DNA of 12,423 bases, taken from contig DATFPQ010000236.1 in the NCBI GenBank assembly GCA_035264765.1, positions 1-12,423 of the forward strand. Direction: 5' to 3'. Below, one piece after another: positions 1-5,977 of this stretch (positions within the stretch are counted from its first letter, which is position 1; every line of letters starts with the position of its first letter). The notes beneath the pieces were generated by a model. The model was not told where the DNA came from and did not search any database. It saw only the letters and a program-made list of their open reading frames with translations. Source of the stretch: DATFPQ01 sp035264765. GTDB lineage: Bacteria > Actinomycetota > Actinomycetes > Actinomycetales > Angustibacteraceae. A program made the translations under genes and the position numbers.

Positions 1-297
1 GGCGGCGCCGTACATGCGCTGAGCCGTGTCGACGGTCGTCGCGGCGGCCGCCCGGAAGGTCATGTCCGGGGCGAACTTGAACTGGGCCTTGACGATGATC
101 CGGTCCGCGACGACGGGCCCAAGCGCGGACCGGATGGCCCACAGCGCCAGCGACCAGATCTGGCCGTCCGCGTGGACCTCGCCGCGCACGTCCTCGGGGT
201 AATGCTTGTTGCGGACGAGTGTCCGCAGGCAGTGCGGCGCCGAGGTGTAGGACGTGGCGTACCAGTCCGCCACGCAGGTGACCGCGGCGCGCAGCGG
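1..297 (-). pseudogene. C-terminal remnant of M36 fungalysin-like metallopeptidase, partial at window edge
   Basis: Read on the minus strand, a frame open to the left edge encodes a string resembling the C-terminal part of M36 (fungalysin-type) secreted zinc peptidases. It contains CVADWYATSYTS, then HYPEDVRGEVHADGQIW, then an ALW-IRSALG segment and a final TFRAAA...TAQRMYG segment. In the family these blocks follow the HExxH zinc site. Here the frame stays open upstream to about 445, but beyond about 297 the translation (ERHRDPTRSIGASTL) no longer resembles the family, and neither other minus frame continues it. I see no HExxH and no plausible start. The piece is therefore probably the 3' end of a gene that lost its 5' part, next to an unrelated plus-strand gene. 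The 5' boundary is approximate. The family call is from recognition of motifs only, and the stop codon lies outside the window. Confidence 0.5.
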
Positions 298-464
298 CCC
301 CCGGCTGAGTGTGGACGCGCCAATCGAGCGGGTCGGGTCACGATGCCGTTCCTTCCGAGGAGCCGGCCAGGCGGCCGGGACCATGTCACGCGCGGCGGTT
401 CCTGGAAGACCCGCGGCAGGACGACGTCGAGTCCATGGCATCGGTTGTCGGGGACAATCGCGCC

Positions 465-1574
465 ATGAGGAGCACATCATCCAACCGCGACCGTCGCGAC
501 CGGGCCTGGGCCGGAGCCACCCGGTTCGCCATGGGAGAGGCGCCGCTCATCGTCAGTGAGCGGCTGCGCCGGCTCGCGGACGCCGCGCAGAGCCAGGTGC
601 CCGACCTCTACGGGGAGTCGGGTGACCTGGCAGAGCTCGAGCGTGAGGTGGCGAGGCTGCTGGGCAAACCGGCAGCGGTGTTCATGCCCAGCGGCACGAT
701 GGCCCAGCAGTGCGCCCTGCGCGTGTGGACCGACCGCACCGGCCACCCGGTCGTCGCCCTGCACGGCCTCTCGCACCTCGTGCGGCACGAGGAGAACGCC
801 CTCGAGGTGCTGCACGGCGTGCGGATGGAGCAGCTCACGTCCGAGCGCCGCCCGCTCACGGAGGCCGACCTCACGAGTGCCCCCGGACCGTTCGGCGCAC
901 TGTGCGTCGAGCTGCCGCTGCGTGACGCCGGCTACCTCCTCCCCTCCTGGGAGAACCTCGTGGCCCTTGCCGGGGCTGCTCGGGACCGCCGGACGCCCGT
1001 TCACCTGGACGGTGCCCGGCTCTGGGAGAGCCAGCCGTTCTACGGGCGCAGCCACGCCGAGATCGCCGCCATCTTCGACAGCATTTACGTGTCGTTCTAC
1101 AAGGGTCTGGGCGGCATCGCCGGTGCGGCTCTCGCCGGACCGCAGGACGTCATCGACGCCTGCCGGCAGTGGCAGCACCGGCACGGCGGCACCCTGTACT
1201 CCCTGTACCCGTACGCCGTGGCGGCGCGGCTGGGTCTGCAGCGGCTCGACCAGTTCTCCTGCTACGCCGAACGCGCCCGAGCGCTCGCAGCCGGCCTGGC
1301 CGAGGTCCCGGGACTTCGGGTCCATCCTTGGCCCCCGCACACGAACGCCTTCGTCATGTACGCCGACGTGCCGGCGTCCGACCTGGAGGAGGCCGCCCTC
1401 CAGCTGGCCGAGGCCTCCGGCACCTGGGCGCTGGGCCGGGTGGCGGAGGGGGACGTCCCCGGCTGGGCCGCCACCGAGGTGGTCGTCGGCCCCGCCACGC
1501 TGGAGTGGCCGGTCGCCGAGCTGGTCGAGCTGCTGACCGCGCTGGTGGAGCGGGCTCGCAAGCTGGAGACCTGA
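465..1574 (+). CDS. Threonine aldolase / beta-eliminating lyase family PLP enzyme
   Basis: The 369-aa product has the fold-type I PLP architecture of low-specificity L-threonine aldolases, which cleave threonine or allo-threonine to glycine and acetaldehyde. Visible motifs are PSGTMAQ (about 75-81, cofactor phosphate region), HLDGAR (180-185, with Asp182 expected to contact the pyridine nitrogen) and SFYKGLGG (210-217, with Lys213 the expected Schiff-base lysine). HTNAF (292-296) fits the conserved C-terminal domain. I chose ATG 465 because RDRAWAGATRF immediately after it resembles the N-terminus of relatives. An in-frame ATG at 435 is possible, and there is no clear ribosome binding site, so a leaderless or weakly initiated message is conceivable. 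The length is normal. The next gene begins 65 bases on. Exact substrate is uncertain because many relatives are annotated only as beta-eliminating lyase-like. Confidence 0.85.
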   Translation: MRSTSSNRDRRDRAWAGATRFAMGEAPLIVSERLRRLADAAQSQVPDLYGESGDLAELEREVARLLGKPAAVFMPSGTMAQQCALRVWTDRTGHPVVALHGLSHLVRHEENALEVLHGVRMEQLTSERRPLTEADLTSAPGPFGALCVELPLRDAGYLLPSWENLVALAGAARDRRTPVHLDGARLWESQPFYGRSHAEIAAIFDSIYVSFYKGLGGIAGAALAGPQDVIDACRQWQHRHGGTLYSLYPYAVAARLGLQRLDQFSCYAERARALAAGLAEVPGLRVHPWPPHTNAFVMYADVPASDLEEAALQLAEASGTWALGRVAEGDVPGWAATEVVVGPATLEWPVAELVELLTALVERARKLET

Positions 1575-1630
1575 TGGGCGATGACTTCCGGCGCCCCCGG
1601 GAGTCGGCAGAAGGCCGACCCGACCCCACC

Positions 1631-1635
1631 GGAGG
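1631..1635 (+). promoter_or_regulatory. Shine-Dalgarno deciding the start at 1640
   Basis: GGAGG lies four bases before ATG 1640. An in-frame ATG at 1574 overlaps the preceding stop codon but has no such site. The upstream 22 residues are Arg/Pro-rich and unlike the family, so 1640 is preferred. Confidence 0.65.
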
Positions 1636-1639
1636 ACTG

Positions 1640-2242
1640 ATGCTCGACCTCGAACCGGCCACGCGTGAGGTGGCCCGACTGCTGGACGGCGTGGGAGACG
1701 ACCACCTGGCCGCGCCCACGCCCTGCGCGGACACGCCGGTGGCCGCCTTGCTCGACCACCTGATGGGCCTGTCCCTCGCCTTCACCTGGGCCGCCCGCAA
1801 GACCACGCCGGCGGAGGACCGCGGCACCGTGCCCGGGCCGGGCCGGGCGACGGCCGAGCACCTCGACCCCGACTGGCGCGCGGTCCTCCCGGAGCGGCTC
1901 CGCGAGCTCGCCGACGCCTGGCGCGACCCGGCCGCGTGGACCGGTGAGACCGTGGCCGGGGGCGTGCGGATGCCGGCGGACCAGATGGGCGTCGTCGCCC
2001 TGGACGAGGTGGTGCTGCACGGCTGGGACCTGGCCCGCGCCACCGGCCAGCCATTCGCCTGCGACCCGGCGAGCGCCGCAGCAGTCCTGGAGTTCACGAC
2101 GGTTTCGGCCCGGCCGGAGAACGCGGGGCTGCGCGCCGGCCTGTTCGGCCCGGTCGTCGACGTCCCGCCGGACGCTCCGCCTCTGGACCGGGCGCTCGGC
2201 CTCGCCGGTCGCGACCCGGCCTGGACCCCGGCGCCGGCCTGA
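1640..2242 (+). CDS. TIGR03086-family, maleylpyruvate-isomerase-like metal-binding protein
   Basis: The product is 200 aa, normal for the actinobacterial TIGR03086 family. This family belongs to the DinB/mycothiol-dependent maleylpyruvate isomerase superfamily (four-helix bundle thiol-dependent enzymes). It shows the N-terminal signature LDLEPATREVARLL, PTPC near 27-29, LLDHLMG (His40) and LDEVVLHGWDLARATG (Glu123, His127, Asp130). His40, Glu123 and His127 reproduce the three-residue metal site known from mycothiol-dependent maleylpyruvate isomerase, so the metal centre looks intact. Conjugation or isomerisation with mycothiol is inferred from the superfamily; the substrate is unknown. The gene follows the aldolase gene by 65 bases, so co-transcription is likely. 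The next gene is 126 bases downstream behind possible hairpins. Confidence 0.8.
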   Translation: MLDLEPATREVARLLDGVGDDHLAAPTPCADTPVAALLDHLMGLSLAFTWAARKTTPAEDRGTVPGPGRATAEHLDPDWRAVLPERLRELADAWRDPAAWTGETVAGGVRMPADQMGVVALDEVVLHGWDLARATGQPFACDPASAAAVLEFTTVSARPENAGLRAGLFGPVVDVPPDAPPLDRALGLAGRDPAWTPAPA

Positions 2243-2273
2243 GCACGCGGCCGGACGTTCCGCAGGCGCTCGA

Positions 2274-2309
2274 CTGGCCGGCGGAGCCGATGAGTTCTCC
2301 GGCGTCCAG
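2274..2309 (+). terminator. Imperfect hairpin between the isomerase-like and VOC genes
   Basis: CTGGCCGGCGGAG (2274-2286) pairs with CTCCGGCGTCCAG (2297-2309) at 11 of 13 positions across a 10-base loop. It could terminate the upstream message or structure the VOC leader. There is no U tract. A second short GC stem (2234-2239 with 2249-2254) spans the stop codon of the upstream gene. In such GC-rich DNA some chance pairing is expected. Confidence 0.3.
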
Positions 2310-2368
2310 AGGTCTACAGGCAGGTCGGATACGCAGCCGGCTCCCGCCGCAGGAGAGGACCCATTCCC

Positions 2369-2851
2369 ATGCCGAAGATCATCCCCAACCTGTGGTTCGA
2401 CACGCAGGCCGAGGAGGCCGCGGCCTTCTACACCACGGTCTTTCCGAACTCTCGCGTCGTGAACGTGACCCGCTACACCGAAGCCGGACCCCGGCCGGCC
2501 GGCATGGTGATGAGCGTGGAGTTCGAGCTCGACGGCCAGCGGTTCGTGGGCATCAACGGTGGCCCCGACTTCACCTTCACCGAGGCGGTCTCCTTCCAGA
2601 TCGACTGCAAGGACCAGGACGACGTCGACTACTACTGGCAGCGGCTGGGCGACGGTGGCCAGGAAGGGCCGTGCGGCTGGCTCAAGGACAGGTACGGCTT
2701 GTCCTGGCAGGTCGTGCCCGAAGGCATGGATGAGCTGTTCGCCGACCCGGACCGGTCGCGCGCCCAGCGCGCGATGACGGCGATGCTAGGGATGGGCAAG
2801 CTCGACATCGCCGCACTGCGGGCGGCGGCCGACGGGGTTACCGCGAGCTGA
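2369..2851 (+). CDS. VOC-family PhnB / 3-demethylubiquinone methyltransferase-like protein
   Basis: The 160-aa product starts PKIIPNLWFDTQAEEAAAFYTTVFPNS and continues with a MVMSVEFELDGQRFVGINGG segment (about 46-65) and GPCGWLKDRYGLSWQVVP (about 100-117). These are the signatures of the Pfam family named for 3-demethylubiquinone-9 3-methyltransferase, which are vicinal-oxygen-chelate fold proteins. Despite the name, single-domain actinobacterial members are not known ubiquinone methyltransferases and usually have no assigned reaction. AGGAGAGG at 2351-2358 lies ten bases before the ATG, so initiation is well supported. The C-terminal helix (AQRAMTAMLGMGKLDIAALR) is typical of the family. 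The gene stands alone and is followed 13 bases after its stop by a strong hairpin. Confidence 0.85.
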   Translation: MPKIIPNLWFDTQAEEAAAFYTTVFPNSRVVNVTRYTEAGPRPAGMVMSVEFELDGQRFVGINGGPDFTFTEAVSFQIDCKDQDDVDYYWQRLGDGGQEGPCGWLKDRYGLSWQVVPEGMDELFADPDRSRAQRAMTAMLGMGKLDIAALRAAADGVTAS

Positions 2852-2864
2852 GCCGGCGCTTCCT

Positions 2865-2901
2865 CCGACCCGCCGCGTCGACCCTTGACGCGGCGGGTCG
2901 G
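2865..2901 (+). terminator. Perfect 15-bp hairpin downstream of the VOC gene
   Basis: Bases 2865-2879 are exactly complementary to 2887-2901, with a 7-base loop, starting 13 bases after the VOC stop codon. There is no U tract, as is usual in high-GC actinobacteria. The 3' arm contains most of the -35 element of the promoter proposed for hxlR, so the two signals share bases. Confidence 0.75.
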
Positions 2902-2914
2902 CGCTGCCTACGGT
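2885..2914 (+). promoter_or_regulatory. Predicted sigma70-type promoter of hxlR-MFS
   Basis: TTGACG (2885-2890) and TACGGT (2909-2914) are separated by 18 bases, a good match to the vegetative actinobacterial consensus. Transcription would start near 2920, within or next to the palindrome at 2922-2938, and about 45 bases before the hxlR start. No experimental support is available here. Confidence 0.6.
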
Positions 2915-2921
2915 CACTCCA

Positions 2922-2938
2922 ACTTGCTTGAAGAAAGT
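2922..2938 (+). promoter_or_regulatory. Predicted HxlR operator, interrupted palindrome
   Basis: ACTTGCTTGAAGAAAGT reads ACTTnCTT-n-AAGnAAGT, a symmetric site centred on 2930. It lies just after the predicted -10 element, where a bound dimer would block transcription. The core TTGCTTGAAGA is repeated exactly at 2938-2948, 14 bases further on, with poorer outer arms; this may be a second, weaker site. Autorepression by the adjacent HxlR protein is inference from position and symmetry. Confidence 0.6.
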
Positions 2939-2965
2939 TGCTTGAAGAGATCCGAGGTGGAGCCC

Positions 2966-3448
2966 GTGGCGCTGCGGTCCGACTGGTCGACGAAGGCCTG
3001 CCCCATCGCCCGCGGGCTGGACGTCCTCGGCGACCCGTGGGTGGTCCTCGTCCTGCGCGAGGTGATGCTCGGCGCGCACCGCTACGACGAGCTCCACAGA
3101 TCGCTCGGGGCGGCCGACAACGTGCTGAGCAACCGGCTACGCCGGCTCGTGGACGCCGGTCTGCTGACCCGGCAGCCGTACGGCTCCGGCGCTCGCCGGT
3201 GGGAGTACCACCTCACCGAGGCCGGCGCGGACGCCCTCCCCGTGCTGCACGCCCTGGCGCAGTGGGGAAACCGCCACACCCCGGCGCCGCGGGGACCGCT
3301 GCGGATCGTGCACCGCGGCTGCGGCGCCGAGGCGACGTCCGCAGACTGGTGCGACGCCTGCGGGGTGGCGCTGACGCCGGACAACGTGGCCTGGGAGAAG
3401 CCCTCCGAGCCCGGTGTGTTGAGGCAGCTCCAGGGCGCACGTGGCTAG
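2966..3448 (+). CDS. HxlR-family winged-helix transcriptional regulator with C-terminal Cys cluster
   Basis: The 160-aa product matches HxlR/MarR-like regulators: CPIARGLDVLGDPW (12-25), then a helix-turn-helix covering about 39-70 (RYDELHRSLG...LSNRLRRLVDAGLLTRQPY) and a wing (RRWEYHLTEAG). Cys12 is at the position used for redox or electrophile sensing in several HxlR proteins (YodB/HypR type). The tail adds H116, C119, C129 and C132 (HRGCG...WCDACG), resembling a small zinc-ribbon seen in many actinobacterial members. GTG 2966 is preferred because a GAGGTGGAG ribosome site (2954-2962) precedes it. The frame is open back to 2885, but that would place the start inside the promoter and operator. 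The stop overlaps the transporter start by eight bases. It probably represses this two-gene operon in response to a small electrophile or drug-like molecule. Confidence 0.88.
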   Translation: MALRSDWSTKACPIARGLDVLGDPWVVLVLREVMLGAHRYDELHRSLGAADNVLSNRLRRLVDAGLLTRQPYGSGARRWEYHLTEAGADALPVLHALAQWGNRHTPAPRGPLRIVHRGCGAEATSADWCDACGVALTPDNVAWEKPSEPGVLRQLQGARG

Positions 3449-4763
3449 CACCCGCCGCCGGTTGCACCCCGCGTGGGTCGTGGCCGGCGTCGCCTTCCTG
3501 GCGCTCGTCGGTGCCGCGGGGTTCCGGGCGGCGCCCAGCGTGATGATGGTGCCGATGCAGGAGGAGTTCGGCTGGTCGCGCGCGACCCTGTCGACCGCCG
3601 TCGCGGTGAACCTGGTGCTGTTCGGGCTGACCGCGCCCTTCGCGGCCGCGCTGATGGAGCGGTTCGGGATCCGTGCGGTGACGGCGACGGCGCTGGCCGT
3701 CGTGGCGGCTGGGGCGGCGCTCAGCGTGTTCGTCGTCGCCCCGTGGCAGATCATCCTGACCTGGGGCGTGCTGATCGGGCTCGGCACCGGCTCGATGGCC
3801 CTTGTCTTCGCCGCGGTCGTCACGGACACCTGGTTCGCCCACCGTCGCGGCCTGGTGTCCGGGGTCCTCACGGCCGGCAGCGCCACGGGCCAGCTCGTCT
3901 TCCTGCCGCTCATGGCGGTGCTCACGGAGCGCTACGGGTGGCGTGCGGCCTCGTTGCTGGTGTCGGCGGCCGCACTCGTCGCGGTCGGGCTGGTGCTTGG
4001 CTGGCTGCGGAACTCACCGGCCGACCTGGGCGTGGAGCGGTACGGGTACGTCCCACCGCTGGGCGACGTCCAGCCGGTTCCGGTCGCCACAGGCTCGGCA
4101 TCGGGGCATGGACCCGCGCGGCGGGCGGTCGCCAGCCTGCTGCAGGCCGGCCGCGTCCGGACCTTCTGGGCGCTCGTGGCGGGGTTCGCGATCTGCGGCG
4201 CAACCACGAACGGCCTGATCGGCACGCACTTCATCCCGTCCGCCCACGACCACGGGATGGCCGAGACCACAGCGGCCGGGCTCCTCGCAGTGGTCGGGGT
4301 CTTCGACGTCGTGGGCACCATCGCCTCCGGTTGGCTCACCGACCGCGTCGACCCGCGGCTGCTGCTCGGGGGCTACTACGCCTTCCGCGGCGTGTCCCTG
4401 CTGCTGCTGCCGACCCTGCTCTCCGCCACCGTCCACCCCAGCATCGTGCTGTTCGTCGTGATCTACGGGCTGGACTGGGTCGCGACCGTGCCGCCCACGA
4501 TCGCCTTGTGCCGGGAGGTGTTCGGCGCCAACGGCGCGGTGGTGTTCGGCTGGGTGTTCGCGGCACACCAGGTCGGTGCGGCGCTCGCCGCCTTCGGTGC
4601 CGGCTACGTGCGCGACCGCACGGGCACGTACACCGCAGCCTGGGTCGCAGCCGCCGCCTTGTGCGCCGTCGCGGCCGTCGTCAGCGTCGGGATGCGGCGC
4701 GGCACCGGGCCGCGGGACCGCGATGCCGCGGTGCACGGCGAGCCGGTGCGGTCGGCCCGCTGA
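3441..4763 (+). CDS. Major facilitator superfamily transporter
   Basis: The 440-aa product is an integral membrane protein with about twelve hydrophobic segments, a length typical of MFS carriers. The first helix runs into PSVMMVPMQEEFGWSRATLS, an arrangement common in the monocarboxylate/oxalate-formate-antiporter-like MFS groups. The TM2-TM3 loop reads MERFGIRAV, and the equivalent second-half loop reads GWLTDRVDPRLL, both variants of the MFS D-R motif. The central cytoplasmic linker is about residues 200-230 (PPLGDVQPVPVATGS...). The start is GTG 3441, overlapping the hxlR stop in GTGGCTAG, so translation is probably coupled. Co-regulation with an HxlR protein suggests export of the inducing compound, or uptake of a carboxylate. 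The substrate cannot be read from sequence. Confidence 0.85.
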   Translation: MASTRRRLHPAWVVAGVAFLALVGAAGFRAAPSVMMVPMQEEFGWSRATLSTAVAVNLVLFGLTAPFAAALMERFGIRAVTATALAVVAAGAALSVFVVAPWQIILTWGVLIGLGTGSMALVFAAVVTDTWFAHRRGLVSGVLTAGSATGQLVFLPLMAVLTERYGWRAASLLVSAAALVAVGLVLGWLRNSPADLGVERYGYVPPLGDVQPVPVATGSASGHGPARRAVASLLQAGRVRTFWALVAGFAICGATTNGLIGTHFIPSAHDHGMAETTAAGLLAVVGVFDVVGTIASGWLTDRVDPRLLLGGYYAFRGVSLLLLPTLLSATVHPSIVLFVVIYGLDWVATVPPTIALCREVFGANGAVVFGWVFAAHQVGAALAAFGAGYVRDRTGTYTAAWVAAAALCAVAAVVSVGMRRGTGPRDRDAAVHGEPVRSAR

Positions 4764-4766
4764 CGC

Positions 4767-4807
4767 CGGACGTCGTGGTTCCCGGGGCCGCGGGGCTCGA
4801 CGTTCCG
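4767..4807. terminator. Possible terminator between convergent operons
   Basis: CGGACGTCG (4767-4775) can pair with CGACGTTCCG (4798-4807), with one bulge, around a GC-rich inner stem (CCCG...CGGG). It begins four bases after the MFS stop and lies 48 bases beyond the stop of the convergent EthD gene, so it might serve both. A second element at 4819-4841 (GCAACC...GGTTGC) is weaker. Confidence 0.35.
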
Positions 4808-4855
4808 AAGTCGTTCCGGCAACCGTTGCGCCAAAGGTTGCGCCCGTCGTACGCC

Positions 4856-5164
4856 TCAGGCCCCTTCGACGTCCGCGAAGAGGATGCGCACGCCGCCAGT
4901 GGCACGCTCGAAGGCGTCGGCGAGGAAGGCGCCGGCCGCGTCGGTGGTTACCGCCGCGCTCGCGTCGTCGTAGCCGTTGAAGTAGAGGTCCAGCAGGCGG
5001 TACGCCGGGGTCGGGCTGCCATCCTCCTTGGGCCAGACCTTCGACGACTCGATGCGCTGGACCCCGGGTATCGCCGTAGCCAGCGCCACCGCGTCGTCGT
5101 ACCCGGCCTCGAATGCGTCCGGGTCCTTGGGGTTGTCGTAGATCACGGTGATCTTGGTGGTCAT
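4856..5164 (-). CDS. EthD-family protein
   Basis: The 102-aa product begins MTTKITVIYDNPKDPDAFEAGYDDAV and includes YRLLDLYFNGYDDASAAV and an AGAFLADAF segment. This is the pattern of EthD-family dimeric alpha-beta barrel proteins, small ferredoxin-fold proteins. The founding member is needed for ethyl-tert-butyl-ether degradation but has no defined reaction. Others include polyketide cyclase-like or reductase-annotated proteins. I took the internal ATG at 5164 because the family N-terminus starts there. The frame extends to 5233, but those residues are unlike the family. There is no strong ribosome site (GTGGACGCC precedes the ATG). It is the last of three minus-strand genes, 92 bases after the isomerase-like gene and convergent with the transporter. 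Function is unknown. Confidence 0.8.
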   Translation of the reverse strand: MTTKITVIYDNPKDPDAFEAGYDDAVALATAIPGVQRIESSKVWPKEDGSPTPAYRLLDLYFNGYDDASAAVTTDAAGAFLADAFERATGGVRILFADVEGA

Positions 5165-5256
5165 GGCGTCCACGGTCGCGCCTTGCCCTGTCGGCTCGCG
5201 CCCGTGGACTGCCCTGGTTCGCCAGTCCGGCACATGAGGCCGTGCGCTCTCGTGCT

Positions 5257-5874
5257 TCAGACGGCTCCTGAAACCGGGTCACTGGGGTGTCGCGTGAGCG
5301 GCGTGGTCTCCACGCTCAGCCACGGGTACAGCGGTAGCGACGCCATGATCTCCTGCACGTCGGCCTCGTCGTGCGCGCGCCAGAGGCCCAGCGCGCGGCC
5401 CTCGCCGGGCAGCCTCCACAGCCGGACGAGGCGTCCCTCGCCGCCGAGCGTTCGCGCGCGATCTGCCTCGCGTGCCGTGGTGGCGTCGACGGTCTCGCTG
5501 GGTGTGCCCGCCGGGACGGTGAGAGTGAGCGTGGTGAGGAACTCGCGATTGCCGGCTTCCGAGGAGAGCGACCCGAGTCTCGCGGTGTGGGGCGGGTCGT
5601 TCGGGTGCGGCGAGAGCGGCGTGACCTCGTCGGTGCGCCATACCCGCAGCGGCATCGAGGCGAGGACCTTCTCCAGCGCGGCGGCGTCGGCGGCGGCGAA
5701 CAGCCCCAGCGTGCGCCATTCGCCCGGCTGCAGCGGTGGGCGCCACAGGCGCAGGAGGTTCCCCTGTGCCGCGAGCTCACCCGAGTGAGCAGCCTCGCGG
5801 CTCCGGACGTCCTCGACGGCTGCTTGCGACGTCCCCTCCGGGACGTGGGTGGTCATCGTCACGAGGAATTCCAT
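5257..5874 (-). CDS. Tandem-duplicated muconolactone isomerase-like protein
   Basis: The 205-aa product contains two copies of a roughly 92-aa muconolactone delta-isomerase-like domain, at about residues 1-94 and 110-203. Copy one reads MEFLVTMTTHVPEGT...RLWRPP...SMPLRVWRTDEVTPLSPHPND. Copy two reads REFLTTLTLTVPAGT...RLWRLP...SLPLYPWLSVETTPLTRHPSD. CatC itself is a single domain of about 95 aa that assembles as a decamer and acts in the beta-ketoadipate pathway, so this fusion is about twice that length. No other beta-ketoadipate gene is nearby, so real muconolactone activity is doubtful. The start at 5874 is set by AGGAAGGG six bases upstream and by both repeats beginning with (M/R)EFL. It sits between the SDR (103 bases upstream) and EthD genes, likely in one operon. 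Confidence 0.85.
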   Translation of the reverse strand: MEFLVTMTTHVPEGTSQAAVEDVRSREAAHSGELAAQGNLLRLWRPPLQPGEWRTLGLFAAADAAALEKVLASMPLRVWRTDEVTPLSPHPNDPPHTARLGSLSSEAGNREFLTTLTLTVPAGTPSETVDATTAREADRARTLGGEGRLVRLWRLPGEGRALGLWRAHDEADVQEIMASLPLYPWLSVETTPLTRHPSDPVSGAV

Positions 5875-5977
5875 GGGAAGCCCTTCCTGCGCCGGGATTT
5901 CCAGCCTGGCGTCGCGCCTCTCCCGGCAGCTCGTGCACATGGATGTCGGGCCTGGCCTCCGTCGCCATCTCGCGGAG

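Noticed and set aside
60..389. Open frame with an ATG start on the minus strand at the left edge
   Set aside because: The M36-like similarity is in a different minus frame. This one gives Arg/Ser/Pro-rich text without motifs.
1169..1639. Longer N-terminus for the TIGR03086 gene
   Set aside because: The extension reads through the aldolase gene in another frame. The ribosome site and family N-terminus place the start at 1640.
4819..4844. Repeats GTTGCGCC and GCAACC/GGTTGC between the convergent genes
   Set aside because: They are too short to be called a mobile-element end or an attachment site. At most they are a minor part of the terminator region.
3473..5788. Very long open frame on the plus strand (771 codons)
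   Set aside because: It overlaps the MFS gene in a shifted frame and runs antisense to EthD and the isomerase gene. Its translation is Arg/Gly-rich low complexity with no family motif.
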